Shown: one piece after another, positions 36,499 through 44,924 of the stretch
Layout: the number at the start of each line of letters is the position of its first letter
Position numbering within the stretch: the first letter of the stretch is position 1
From: Beijerinckiaceae bacterium
Lineage (GTDB): Bacteria; Pseudomonadota; Alphaproteobacteria; Rhizobiales; Beijerinckiaceae
Assembly (NCBI GenBank): GCA_947370975.1
Contig: CANBNG010000008.1
Location: 94,286-158,285, forward strand
Direction of reading: 5' to 3'
Length of the DNA stretch: 64,000 nucleotides
The notes under the pieces: generated by a model
Told to the model about the DNA's origin: nothing
What the model saw: only the letters and a program-made list of their open reading frames with translations
Database searches by the model: none
Position numbers and translations under genes: made by a program

Positions 36499-37017
36499 AT
36501 GAAACATCTCAACATTGCCGCAGCCATGCTGCTGTGCACCACGCCCGCCTTGGCGCAGCCGGCGGATATCAGCGCGAAAGCCAATTTCATCGACCAGCAA
36601 GGTCAGTCGGTGGGAACGGCGCGCCTCACACAGACCGCGCATGGCGTCCTGATCGATCTCGATCTGAAGAATGTGCCTGCTGGCCCGCATGGCTTTCACA
36701 TTCATCAGAGCGGCATATGCGACGGGGGAGTTAAATTTGCCTCGGCCGGGGGCCATTTCGGCATCAGCGGGCAGGAACACGGCTATCAGGCGGGCAAGGG
36801 GCCACATGCTGGCGATCTGCCCAATCTGATCGTGCCCGCAGGCGGCGCGCTAAAAATCGAGCTGTTTACGCCCGGCGTCACACTGGCTGGGGGTGAGACC
36901 TCGCTGTTTGACGCGGATGGTTCCGCACTCGTGATCCATGCCAAAGGCGATGATTACAAGACCCAGCCGGCGGGTGATTCGGGTGATCGCATCGCCTGCG
37001 CCATCATCCAAAAATAG
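36499..37017 (+). CDS. sodC: Periplasmic Cu/Zn superoxide dismutase
   Basis: A 172-residue SodC with signal peptide ending TPALAQ. Copper ligands are His67 and His69 in HGFHIHQSGIC, the bridging His86 in GGHFG, and a later His in ALVIHAKGDDY. Zinc ligands are His94, His103 (GPHAGDLPN) and Asp106. Cys74 and the C-terminal Cys in DRIACAII form the conserved disulphide. It dismutates superoxide in the periplasm. All catalytic residues are present. Likely monocistronic. Confidence 0.96.
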   Translation: MKHLNIAAAMLLCTTPALAQPADISAKANFIDQQGQSVGTARLTQTAHGVLIDLDLKNVPAGPHGFHIHQSGICDGGVKFASAGGHFGISGQEHGYQAGKGPHAGDLPNLIVPAGGALKIELFTPGVTLAGGETSLFDADGSALVIHAKGDDYKTQPAGDSGDRIACAIIQK

Positions 37018-37295
37018 CTCGAAATCGCCGGCTTGCTGGAATGTGGCGTAGACTTAACCGTACGTTAGCGAAATTCAGTCAATTTTCGGCAACGGGAAGA
37101 TTGAGTCACGCGTATTCCCGTCAGTTCGAGAGCCTGTTTGGCTCTGCCGGTCTCGTGTCGCTTGAGTGCGGCGCGGGACCGTTGCTTTTCGGGCCCCTTG
37201 GTTGCGCATGAGCTTTAATTCCGGGATAAATCGGAATTGAAACTTGGGCAAAGAGCGCTTTCATGCGCCGCGCCGGACAAGAGGGAGCGTTCATC

Positions 37296-38345
37296 ATGTC
37301 GTTTATCAGCCGAGGCCGTACGTTGCGTGGTCTTGTTCTCGCTGCGGGCACGGCTCTTGCGGGTCTCGCATCCACCGCCCTTGCCGCTGATTTCTATGCC
37401 GGCAAGCAGATCATTTTCCTGATCGGGGGCGATGCGGGCGGCGGCTATGATCTCTATGCCCGCGCGCTCTCGCGCCATATGGGCCGTTTTATCCCTGGTA
37501 ATCCAACCTTCGTCCCGCGCAATCAGCCGGGTGCGGGGTCTGCCACAGCTGCCGCCTATCTCGCCTCCGTCGCGCCAAAGGACGGAACCATGATCGGCGC
37601 GGTGTTTCCGGGCGTGATCATCGGGCCGCTGCTTGAAGAGAAGCAGCAGGGCCTCTTCGACCCCACGAAATTCGTCTATCTCGGCAGCGCCGACAGCGGC
37701 ACGCGCGTTTGTATCACCTTCCAGAACTCGAAGATCAAGACTTTCGCGGATGCCCAGAAGAACAAGGTCATCATCGGCGCAAGCGCGGCTGGTGGCTCGA
37801 CGCGCGATTATGCCTATCTCCATGCCAATGCGGCCGGCGCGCAGTTCAGTGTAGTGAGCGGCTACAAGGGCACGGTCGATATTTTCCTCGCCATGGAGCG
37901 GGGCGAGGTCGATGGCATGTGCGGCCTCGACTGGTCGAGCCTGAAGTCGCAGCGCCCGACCTGGGTCGCGGAGAAGAAGATCAATATTCTCGTGCAGAAC
38001 AGCCTCGATCTCGAGCCCGAGCTCGACAAGTTGGGCGTGCCGCCGATCTGGAATTTCATCAAGTCGGAGGAAGACAAGAAGGCCGTGGAGATGGTCTTCA
38101 GCCAGCAGATCTTCGGTCGCCCCTATCTGGCCCCTCCCGGCGCCAGTCCAGCGCAGGTGAAAATCCTCCGCGACGCCTTCATGGCAACCGCCAAGGATCC
38201 GGAATTTCTGGCTGACGCCGAAAAGAGCCGTCTCGATGTCACGGCCTCGTCAGGCGAGCGCGTGCAGGCGGTGGTCGAGAAGCTCTACGCCACCTCGAAG
38301 GAAACGATCCGCCGCGCCAAGGACATCATCTCGCCCCCGGCGTGA
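37296..38345 (+). CDS. Bug-like periplasmic substrate-binding protein
   Basis: A 349-residue protein with signal peptide ending STALAADF. Binding-fold blocks: GKQIIFLIGGDAGGGYDLYAR, NQPGAGSATAAAYL, SAAGGSTRDYAY, ERGEVDGMCGLDW. It groups with the 6709-7722 protein rather than with classical TctC. In this subgroup the glycine loop carries G-x-YDLYAR. It likely binds a carboxylate in the periplasm. The ATG at 37296 has GAGGGAG upstream and is preferred over 37263. The convergent neighbour is a hydratase-family gene, so a catabolic link to that pathway is possible but not shown. Confidence 0.85.
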   Translation: MSFISRGRTLRGLVLAAGTALAGLASTALAADFYAGKQIIFLIGGDAGGGYDLYARALSRHMGRFIPGNPTFVPRNQPGAGSATAAAYLASVAPKDGTMIGAVFPGVIIGPLLEEKQQGLFDPTKFVYLGSADSGTRVCITFQNSKIKTFADAQKNKVIIGASAAGGSTRDYAYLHANAAGAQFSVVSGYKGTVDIFLAMERGEVDGMCGLDWSSLKSQRPTWVAEKKINILVQNSLDLEPELDKLGVPPIWNFIKSEEDKKAVEMVFSQQIFGRPYLAPPGASPAQVKILRDAFMATAKDPEFLADAEKSRLDVTASSGERVQAVVEKLYATSKETIRRAKDIISPPA

Positions 38346-38360
38346 GCTTGACGACCCGCG

Positions 38361-39110
38361 TTACATCAAGCTGAGGCGCACGCGCCCCAGCCCTTCCAGC
38401 TCCGCCTCTATTCTTGCGGGGCCTGAGAGGGGTACTGGCTGGTTCAGCGAGCCGGTCGTGATGATCTGGCCGGCGCGCAAACCACCCAGCCTGTCGGCCT
38501 GCGCGCAGGCCCAGGCGGCGACAGGTGCAAGTGGGTCGCCATCGGGATGCACGCCCGGATGGTCGGCTACGAGCGTGCCGTCGATCCACAGGCGGCAGGG
38601 CAGGCCAACGCGGGCCAGCGCCGCAAAATCTGTTCGCCCCTCGCCCGTCACATAGAAAGCATTGTTGAAATTATCGGCGAGCCTTGCCGCAAAGGGCGCG
38701 GCGTCCGGCTCTGCATAGCGGGTGCCCACCAGCTCGATGCCGACCAGCATTTCAGCCGTGGCCGCCAGAATATCGGCAACGCTATAGGTCGGTCCAGGCG
38801 GCAGGTCGCGGCCAAGCCGGATCGCAAGCTCCACCTCGACCTTCACCTCCTCACCGGCGGCAAGCGCGTAGGAGCCGCCGTTCTTGACCATATCGCAGGC
38901 AAAAATCGGCCCCGCCATGGGCGTGCGCTCCGGTGTCGGGGCAAAGCCTGTCTTCCAGCCAGCGGCTCCCGTGCCCAGCACTTGCGCGACCTCGGCCTGG
39001 ATCCTATAGGCGTCAGCCGTGTCGGCGGGGGCCTGTTTGGGTGAAAAAGCATGGGGCCGCCGCGAGAGGCGGGCGTCAGCAAGGGCGCGTGCGAGCGTAT
39101 TGATGGTCAT
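38361..39110 (-). CDS. 2-keto-4-pentenoate hydratase/FAH-family protein
   Basis: A 249-residue protein of the MhpD/fumarylacetoacetate hydrolase superfamily. VEVELAIRLGRDLP supplies acidic metal ligands (the E-x-E motif), KTGFAPTPE matches the usual substrate-loop region, VGIELVGTRY and DNFNNAFYVTG resemble the hydratase GxElxdsR and a following block, and GLRAGQIITTGS is the last conserved stretch. The reaction would be metal-dependent hydration or decarboxylation of a 2-oxo acid in an aromatic or phenylacetate-like pathway; no such pathway genes are adjacent, so substrate is open. Start 39110 chosen because it begins the domain; no strong ribosome site is seen. Confidence 0.82.
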   Translation of the reverse strand: MTINTLARALADARLSRRPHAFSPKQAPADTADAYRIQAEVAQVLGTGAAGWKTGFAPTPERTPMAGPIFACDMVKNGGSYALAAGEEVKVEVELAIRLGRDLPPGPTYSVADILAATAEMLVGIELVGTRYAEPDAAPFAARLADNFNNAFYVTGEGRTDFAALARVGLPCRLWIDGTLVADHPGVHPDGDPLAPVAAWACAQADRLGGLRAGQIITTGSLNQPVPLSGPARIEAELEGLGRVRLSLM

Positions 39111-39255
39111 GGGAAACTCGAAAGGGGCCGAAGATTCGTCAGGAGAGGGGACAATAGCCACTTTCAGGTTGATCCGCCCCGTCAAATGGGGCATAGACCC
39201 GTCACATCTCTTTCGGCGGGCCTGTCCCTGCCTTACCAACATTCGGGGACGAGTC

Positions 39256-39381
39256 ATGAAGGTCCGCAACTCTTTGAAGTCTCTGCGTGGTCGCCATCGC
39301 GACAACCAGCTCGTGCGCCGCAAGGGCCGCGTCTACATCATCAACAAGACCCAGAAGCGCTTCAAAGCCCGCCAGGGCTGA
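39256..39381 (+). CDS. rpmJ: 50S ribosomal protein bL36 (type without zinc motif)
   Basis: A 41-residue very basic protein: MKVRNSLKSLRGRHRDNQL then RRKGRVYIINKTQKRFKARQG. This is the cysteine-free 'B-type' L36 typical of alphaproteobacteria. GGGGAC precedes the ATG and a strong terminator follows. Confidence 0.96.
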   Translation: MKVRNSLKSLRGRHRDNQLVRRKGRVYIINKTQKRFKARQG

Positions 39382-39405
39382 GGCTTTCGAGCGTCTGTCA
39401 TCTTC

Positions 39406-39437
39406 AAAAAGCCCCGGCTCAGTCCGGGGCTTTTTTT
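39406..39437 (+). terminator. Terminator of rpmJ
   Basis: GCCCCGG and CCGGGGC pair around CTCAGT, followed by seven T. Confidence 0.95.
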
Positions 39438-39515
39438 GTTGCGCTCGCCGTCTTGTGAAGCAGCGGGGCCGCACGGGCCTTTGACGGGCCGCCGGGCGCG
39501 TCCTAGTCTTGGCGG

Positions 39516-40109
39516 ATGCGCACACGTTCCCTTCTGCTGATTGCAACGCTCGTCTCCGGCATCTCCGGGATGGCGCAGGCTCAGTCGCCATCCTCAGCGC
39601 CCGTGCAGGCTCCTCAGCCTGCCGGTCGGCAAGATATTCTCGACGAGCTCTTCCAGCGGCTTGAGAAGACGCGGGATGCTGATGAGGCCAAGGGCATTTC
39701 CGGGGCCATCGAGCGCGTGTGGATGCGCTCTGGTTCCGATACGGCCGATCTGCTGATGGAGCGGGCGTCCACCATCATCCGCCAGAAAGACTGGAAACTG
39801 GCCGAGGATCTGCTCGACCGGCTGATCGAGATCGAGCCGCAATGGGCCGAGGTCTGGAACAAGCGCGCGACCGTGCGTTTCTTCGCCGACGATTCCTCGG
39901 GCGCGATGGAGGATCTCGCCCATGTGCTGCAACTTGAGCCGCGTCACTTCACGGCTCTCGTCGGCGTGGGCGTCATTCTCGAAAAGACAGAACGCAATGC
40001 CGAGGCTCTGCGAGTGTTCCGCCGCGCGCTAGAAATCAACCCGCAGCTCGACGAGGTGCGCGCCAAGGTCGAGAAGCTGACCATTACGGTCGAGGGCCGC
40101 GATATCTGA
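39516..40109 (+). CDS. Exported TPR-repeat protein
   Basis: A 197-residue protein with a signal peptide (MRTRSLLLIATLVSGISGMAQAQ) and about three tetratricopeptide repeats at residues 85-185 (WKLAEDLLDRLIEIEPQWAEVW, GAMEDLAHVLQLEPRHFTAL, EALRVFRRALEINPQLDEV). TPR proteins scaffold protein complexes; the partner in the periplasm is unknown. Similar tail-TPR proteins are common in rhizobia. It lies between rpmJ and the convergent pnt operon. Confidence 0.85.
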   Translation: MRTRSLLLIATLVSGISGMAQAQSPSSAPVQAPQPAGRQDILDELFQRLEKTRDADEAKGISGAIERVWMRSGSDTADLLMERASTIIRQKDWKLAEDLLDRLIEIEPQWAEVWNKRATVRFFADDSSGAMEDLAHVLQLEPRHFTALVGVGVILEKTERNAEALRVFRRALEINPQLDEVRAKVEKLTITVEGRDI

Positions 40110-40138
40110 AAAAAGGCCCGTCCTTTCCGGCGGGCCCT
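40109..40138 (-). terminator. Terminator of the pnt operon
   Basis: GGCCCG (40115-40120) pairs with CGGGCC (40131-40136); the minus strand ends in six T. It may also weakly stop the convergent TPR gene. Confidence 0.8.
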
Positions 40139-40145
40139 TGGTGTT

Positions 40146-41552
40146 TCAGTGCGCCAGCGACTTGACGATGGAGTCGACGACTTTCTTGGCATCGCCAAAG
40201 AGCATCATCGTATTGTCCCTGAAGAACAGCTCGTTCTCGACACCCGCATAGCCCGAGCCCATGCCGCGCTTGATGAAGAGCACGGTCTTGGCCTTTTCGA
40301 CATCGAGAATCGGCATGCCATAAATCGGCGAGGCGGTATCGGTCTTGGCGGCCGGGTTCGTCACATCATTGGCGCCGATGACAAAGGCGACATCCGCGCG
40401 GCCGAATTCCGAGTTGATGTCCTCAAGCTCGAAAACTTCGTCGTAAGGGACATTGGCCTCGGCCAGCAGCACATTCATATGGCCGGGCATGCGGCCTGCC
40501 ACCGGATGGATGGCGTAGGACACTTCCACGCCTTCCTTCTTCAACAGGTCGGCCATTTCGCGCAGCGCATGCTGGGCTTGAGCCACCGCCATGCCATAGC
40601 CCGGCACGATAATGACCTTGCCGGCATTCTTCATGATGTAGGCCGCATCTTCCGCCGAGCCCTGTTTGACCGGGCGCGTTTCGACGACGCCGCCACCGGC
40701 AGCAGCGGATGTATCGCCGCCAAAGCCGCCGAGAATGACAGAGATGAACGAGCGATTCATCGCCTTGCACATGATGTAGGACAGAATCGCCCCCGACGAG
40801 CCGACCAGCGCGCCGGTGATGATGAGCGCGAGATTGCCAAGCGTGAAGCCGATGCCCGCGGCTGCCCAGCCCGAATAGGAATTGAGCATGGACACGACGA
40901 CCGGCATGTCCGCGCCGCCAATCGGCACGATCAACAGGACGCCCAGCGCCAGCGACACGAGCGTGAGGATCCAGAAGACCGCATGGCTCTCGGTCTGAAC
41001 GAAAATCGCGACCAGCGCGAGAAGGGCGACGCCAAGACCGATATTGATGGCATGGCGCTGGGGCAGCATGATCGGCTTGCCGGACATCCGCCCGTCGAGC
41101 TTCAGGAAGGCGATGATCGAGCCCGTGAATGTCAGCGCGCCAATGGCGGCGCCAATCGACATTTCGACAAGGCTCGCGCCATGGATCGAGCCCTTGATGC
41201 CAATGCCAAAGGCCTGGGGCGCATAAAGCGCGCCTGCCGCCACCAGCACGGCGGCGAGGCCAACCAGCGCATGGAAGAAAGCCACGAGCTGGGGCATGGC
41301 CGTCATCTTCACGGTGCGCGCACGCCATGCGCCAATGCCGCCGCCCAGCGCAATGCCGCCGATGACAAGCGCCCAGGACGAGAGCCCGGAGGGGAGCCGA
41401 TAGAGCAGGGTCGTCGCAATGGCGATCCCCATGCCAATCATGCCGTAGAGATTGCCCTGCCGCGAGGTCGCGGGCGAGGACAGGCCACGCAGCGCGAGAA
41501 TGAACAGGACGCCGGAGACAAGGTAGAGGAGAGCCGCGAAATTGGCGTTCAT
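40146..41552 (-). CDS. pntB: NAD(P) transhydrogenase beta subunit
   Basis: A 468-residue proton-translocating transhydrogenase subunit: an N-terminal multi-helix membrane part (to about 270) and the C-terminal NADP-binding domain III with GYGMAVAQAQHALREMADLL, HPVAGRMPGHMNVLLAEA and IKRGMGSGYAGVENELFF. It couples inward proton flow to reduction of NADP by NADH. It is the last gene of pntAA-pntAB-pntB, with 5 bases to the pntAB stop, and ends at a terminator. Confidence 0.97.
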   Translation of the reverse strand: MNANFAALLYLVSGVLFILALRGLSSPATSRQGNLYGMIGMGIAIATTLLYRLPSGLSSWALVIGGIALGGGIGAWRARTVKMTAMPQLVAFFHALVGLAAVLVAAGALYAPQAFGIGIKGSIHGASLVEMSIGAAIGALTFTGSIIAFLKLDGRMSGKPIMLPQRHAINIGLGVALLALVAIFVQTESHAVFWILTLVSLALGVLLIVPIGGADMPVVVSMLNSYSGWAAAGIGFTLGNLALIITGALVGSSGAILSYIMCKAMNRSFISVILGGFGGDTSAAAGGGVVETRPVKQGSAEDAAYIMKNAGKVIIVPGYGMAVAQAQHALREMADLLKKEGVEVSYAIHPVAGRMPGHMNVLLAEANVPYDEVFELEDINSEFGRADVAFVIGANDVTNPAAKTDTASPIYGMPILDVEKAKTVLFIKRGMGSGYAGVENELFFRDNTMMLFGDAKKVVDSIVKSLAH

Positions 41553-41557
41553 GTCGC

Positions 41558-42007
41558 TCAGCCCTTCTTCTTGTACATCGAGAGCATGCGCTCGGTGACG
41601 AGGAAGCCGCCGAAAATATTCACGGAAGCCAGCACCAAAGCGATGAAGCCGAAGAGCCGCGCCCAGAGCGGTCCATCATCGCCAAGGGAGGGCGCATCCA
41701 CGCCCACCGATAAAAGCGCGCCAACCACGATCACCGAGGAGATTGCATTGGTGACCGACATCAGCGGCGTGTGCAGGGCGGGCGTCACCGACCAGACGAC
41801 GTAATAGCCAACGAAAACCGCGAGCGCGAAAATCGCGAGGCGAAACACGAAAGGATCGATCGCGCCGCCCGAGGCCGCATGTGCGATGCCCGCGGCCGTG
41901 TCGCCGAGCTGGTCGGCAGTTGTCTGCAACATATCGGCCGCCTCGCGCGCCAATTTGGCGGCGGCGGTCGCCTTGTCGAGAATCTGGGAAGGCGTTTCGA
42001 TGGCCAT
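41558..42007 (-). CDS. pntAB: NAD(P) transhydrogenase alpha subunit, membrane part
   Basis: A 149-residue subunit corresponding to the C-terminal membrane segment of a complete PntA. Residues about 1-50 are an amphipathic helical stretch, then three to four helices with PFVFRLAIFALAVFVGYYVVW and TPALHTPLMSVTNAISSVIVVGAL, the conserved PntA membrane block. In alphaproteobacteria PntA is often split into two genes as here. Confidence 0.94.
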   Translation of the reverse strand: MAIETPSQILDKATAAAKLAREAADMLQTTADQLGDTAAGIAHAASGGAIDPFVFRLAIFALAVFVGYYVVWSVTPALHTPLMSVTNAISSVIVVGALLSVGVDAPSLGDDGPLWARLFGFIALVLASVNIFGGFLVTERMLSMYKKKG

Positions 42008-42048
42008 AATGTCACCCCTTCGGGTTCATGCACTGCGTGCGCGTGAGG

Positions 42049-43185
42049 TCACTTCGGCAGGAAATTTTGATGAACGATAGCGCCATCGCGCGTCAGCAGC
42101 GTGGCCTTCACGAGTTCATCGTCCCATTTCGGCGCGAGGCTCTTGGCCTCCTTGTCGATCAGGGTTTCGACGAAGGCCAGAAGGTTCTTCGCATACAGGC
42201 TTGAGGCGGTGGCCGCCAGCCTGCCGGGCACGTTCAGATGGCCGACAATATGCACGCCATTGTCGGTGATCACGGTCTCGCCGGGCTTGGACAATTCGCA
42301 ATTGCCGCCGCGCTCGACCGCAAGATCGATGATGACAGAACCGGCGCGCATGGAATGCACCATGTCGGCGCTGATGAGCCTTGGGGCGGGACGCCCGGGG
42401 ATCAGCGCGGTGGTGATGACAATGTCTTGCCTGGCGATATGGGAGGCCACGAGCGCCGCCTGTTTTGCCTTGTAGTCGGCCGACATTTCCTTCGCATAGC
42501 CGCCAGCGGTCTCGGCCTGTTTGAACTCATCGTCCTCGACGGCCACGAATTTCGCGCCGAGAGATTCAACCTGTTCCTTGGTGGCGGGGCGCACGTCGGT
42601 GGCGGTCACGATCGCGCCCAGCCGACGCGCGGTGGCGATGGCCTGCAGGCCGGCAACGCCGACACCCATGATGAAGATGCGTGCAGCCGGCACGGTGCCA
42701 GCCGCCGTCATCATCATCGGCAGGGCACGGCCATATTCGCCAGCGCCATCGATCACGGCGCGATAGCCCGCGAGATTGGCCTGCGAGGAGAGCACGTCCA
42801 TCACCTGTGCGCGCGTGATGCGCGGCATGAATTCCATGGCGAAACCGGTGAGGCCGGCCCCTGCAATTGCCGCCAGATCGTCCTCATGCCCGTAAGGGTC
42901 CATGATGGCGATGACGGCGGCCCCGCGCTTGTAGGCAGCAAGTTCGGCTGGCGCCGGGCGGCGAACCTTGAGCACCAGATCGGCATCGGCCAGCGTTTCG
43001 GCCGCCGAGCCCGCGAGACTGGCTCCTGCCGCCGTATAATCGGAATCAGTCACGCCCGAGGCGCGGCCTGCGCCCGACTGGACGGTGACGCTCGCCCCGA
43101 GCCCGATCAGCTTCTTGATCGTTTCGGGCGTTGCGGCGACGCGTGTTTCAACGGCGTCGATTTCGGCAGGAACGGCGACACGCAT
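42049..43185 (-). CDS. pntAA: NAD(P) transhydrogenase alpha subunit, NAD-binding part
   Basis: A 378-residue domain I subunit: RVAVPAEIDAVETRVAATPE at the start (AlaDH/PNT N-terminal domain), the NAD-binding Rossmann motif GVGVAGLQAIATARRLGA near 175-190, then AGSVIIDLAVERGGNCE. It binds NAD(H) on the cytoplasmic side. It is first of the three pnt genes, 41 bases ahead of pntAB, and follows the short oxidase-subunit gene at 43249-43395. Confidence 0.96.
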   Translation of the reverse strand: MRVAVPAEIDAVETRVAATPETIKKLIGLGASVTVQSGAGRASGVTDSDYTAAGASLAGSAAETLADADLVLKVRRPAPAELAAYKRGAAVIAIMDPYGHEDDLAAIAGAGLTGFAMEFMPRITRAQVMDVLSSQANLAGYRAVIDGAGEYGRALPMMMTAAGTVPAARIFIMGVGVAGLQAIATARRLGAIVTATDVRPATKEQVESLGAKFVAVEDDEFKQAETAGGYAKEMSADYKAKQAALVASHIARQDIVITTALIPGRPAPRLISADMVHSMRAGSVIIDLAVERGGNCELSKPGETVITDNGVHIVGHLNVPGRLAATASSLYAKNLLAFVETLIDKEAKSLAPKWDDELVKATLLTRDGAIVHQNFLPK

Positions 43186-43221
43186 GCGGGGCTCCGAAAA
43201 AACAGGGGCCTGAAATGCAAA

Positions 43222-43241
43222 GGCGAGCCAAGAGGCTCGCC
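43222..43241 (-). terminator. Hairpin between the oxidase-subunit gene and pntAA
   Basis: GGCGAGCC and GGCTCGCC around AAGA, with only TTTGC after it on the minus strand. It may attenuate transcription into pntAA rather than end it. Confidence 0.45.
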
Positions 43242-43248
43242 CATGCCG

Positions 43249-43395
43249 TCAGAGAAGGGTCACTGCCATCAGTATCATGATGGCCACCGAAATGATCGTG
43301 CCCCATTTTGCCATGCCGATGAACAGCTCGTAGGTGCGGTCGTGTTCGGCGTAATCCATTGCGGGGTGGCCCGCCGCGCCGTGATCGTCAGCCAT
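43249..43395 (-). CDS. aa3-type cytochrome c oxidase subunit IV
   Basis: A 48-residue single-helix protein: start MADDHGAAGHPAMDYAEHD, then RTYELFIGMAKWGTI and a hydrophobic helix IISVAIMILMAVTLL. The MDY-x-EH-x2-TY-x2-F pattern is that of the short alphaproteobacterial oxidase subunit IV family (PF07835), a peripheral membrane helix in aa3 oxidase. It sits just upstream of pntAA, an arrangement I recall as common in alphaproteobacteria. Because it is so short it is easily missed. No other oxidase gene is in the window. Confidence 0.88.
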   Translation of the reverse strand: MADDHGAAGHPAMDYAEHDRTYELFIGMAKWGTIISVAIMILMAVTLL

Positions 43396-43502
43396 GGTCG
43401 TCCTCATAGAGTGAGATGCGCCCGGTTCGGGCCAGAAGGGTTCTCTCTTCGATTAGCTCAAAGCGCGGGCGCGGGCAATCGCGTCGCGCGACCTCGATCG
43501 CG

Positions 43503-44861
43503 TCAGGCAAGACCTGTGGCTTCCAGCGCACGCGCCTGCCGGTCGGCGATGGAATTGGCATTCAGCCCGCCCGCGCCAAAAGCCTCGCGGAAGAGCTGGT
43601 AGAAATTCAGCTTGGCGTCGAGATGCAGGAACACGCCACCGAGCCCAATGGCCGCCCGGTCCATGAACACAAATTCCTGCGGCACGCGCACAGGGCCCTT
43701 TTCTTTCAGCGCTTTATGAACCTGAAAGGCCTCGCGGCGGCCATATTCGCCCGGCGGAATTCCATCCGCGATGCTCCGCACCCTGTCGTCGAGCAACGGC
43801 CCATAGATGAAGCGGGCCCAGATGTTGAGAATGTCGATCACATCCTTGCTCAAGGCCCGGAAGCCCCAGGTTTCATAGGCATGCACGATGCGCGCGCCAT
43901 CCTGCATCCGCAGGCCCTCGTAGAGATCGACCACGCCACTGACAAAGCGCGCCGGGAAAATCCGCACACAGCCATAATCGAGCAGGTTGATTCCCTGCGC
44001 CGCGCCGTCTTCTTCAAACACGGTGTAATTGCCAAGATGCGGGTCGCCGTGGATCACGCCGAACTGGCTGAACGGGTGCCACCAGGCCCGGAACATGGCG
44101 GTCGCGATGCGGTTGCGCGTGTCCTGATCGGCGCTCTTGTAGTCGAGCAGCTTGCGGCCCTCGAGCCATTGCAGGCTCAGGAGGCGGCCAGTGGAAAGTT
44201 CTGGCCGTGTCGTTGGCACGCGGACATTGCCGCTTGCGCCCAGCATCAGGCCATAGAGCGCGGCATGTTTGGCCTCGCGCTTGTAATCGAGTTCCTCGCG
44301 CACGCGTGCGCCGATCTCGCGTGCGATTTCCTGCGTGTCGATGGCCGGGTCGAGCCGCCGGTGCAGCGCAAACAGCATCTGCAATTGCGAAAGATCGGCC
44401 TCCACAGCCGACGCCATGTCGGGATATTGCAGCTTGCAGGCCAGCGCCTGCCCGTCATGCGCAGTCGCACGATGGACCTGGCCAAGCGAGGCGGCTGCGG
44501 CCGGGTGCAGATCGAACTGGGCAAATTTCGTCTGCCAGTCGGGGCCAAGTTCGGCCTGCATGCGCCGCTTCACGAAAGCTGCGCCCATGGGCGGTGCATC
44601 CGATTGGAGCTTCTGCAATTCGGTGGCAAATTCGGGCGGCAGGAGGTCTGGAATGGTCGCCATCAATTGCGCGACCTTCATCAGCGGGCCTTTCAACCCG
44701 CCAAGTGCCGCCCGCAGCGCTATGGCGCTTGCCGGATTGTCGCCCATGCCAAGCAGCTGCGCCGCGCCCATGCGGGTCGCGACAGCGCCCATCTGCGTGC
44801 CGACGCGCGCATAGCGCGCGGCGCGGGCCGAGAAACGGTTACGCTCGGAATCGATGGTCAT
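43503..44861 (-). CDS. ABC1/UbiB-family atypical kinase
   Basis: A 452-residue member of the ABC1 (COQ8/UbiB/ADCK) atypical kinase family. Features: LMKVAQLMATIPDLLPPEF (the KxGQ region, here KVAQ), AAASLGQVHRA (A-rich loop), EELDYKREAKHA, GVIHGDPHLGNY (catalytic loop), and NLLDYGCVRIF (the DFG equivalent, DYG). ABC1 proteins support ubiquinone synthesis or lipid-related ATPase activity; this group of soluble members lacks the C-terminal helix pair of UbiB. No ubi genes are adjacent, so its role is open. Confidence 0.85.
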   Translation of the reverse strand: MTIDSERNRFSARAARYARVGTQMGAVATRMGAAQLLGMGDNPASAIALRAALGGLKGPLMKVAQLMATIPDLLPPEFATELQKLQSDAPPMGAAFVKRRMQAELGPDWQTKFAQFDLHPAAAASLGQVHRATAHDGQALACKLQYPDMASAVEADLSQLQMLFALHRRLDPAIDTQEIAREIGARVREELDYKREAKHAALYGLMLGASGNVRVPTTRPELSTGRLLSLQWLEGRKLLDYKSADQDTRNRIATAMFRAWWHPFSQFGVIHGDPHLGNYTVFEEDGAAQGINLLDYGCVRIFPARFVSGVVDLYEGLRMQDGARIVHAYETWGFRALSKDVIDILNIWARFIYGPLLDDRVRSIADGIPPGEYGRREAFQVHKALKEKGPVRVPQEFVFMDRAAIGLGGVFLHLDAKLNFYQLFREAFGAGGLNANSIADRQARALEATGLA

Positions 44862-44924
44862 GCGTGGTCCTGAAAGAGTGGGCGCCTTGCATGATACGCA
44901 TGCGCCGCGCGGACGGATCGCGCC

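Noticed and set aside
37054..37068. CtrA-like TTAA-N7-TTAG sequence upstream of the third Bug gene
   Set aside because: Only seven of eight core bases match, it is more than 200 bases from the start, and such near-matches occur by chance; not called as a site.
40149..41804. A 551-codon plus-strand reading frame antisense to the pnt genes
   Set aside because: It covers pntB and part of pntAB exactly and its translation is His/Arg/Asp-rich with no family resemblance. It arises from high GC third-position bias in the real genes.
43416..44873. A 485-codon plus-strand frame opposite the ABC1 kinase
   Set aside because: Composition is of shadow type and the minus-strand kinase has intact conserved motifs over the full length.
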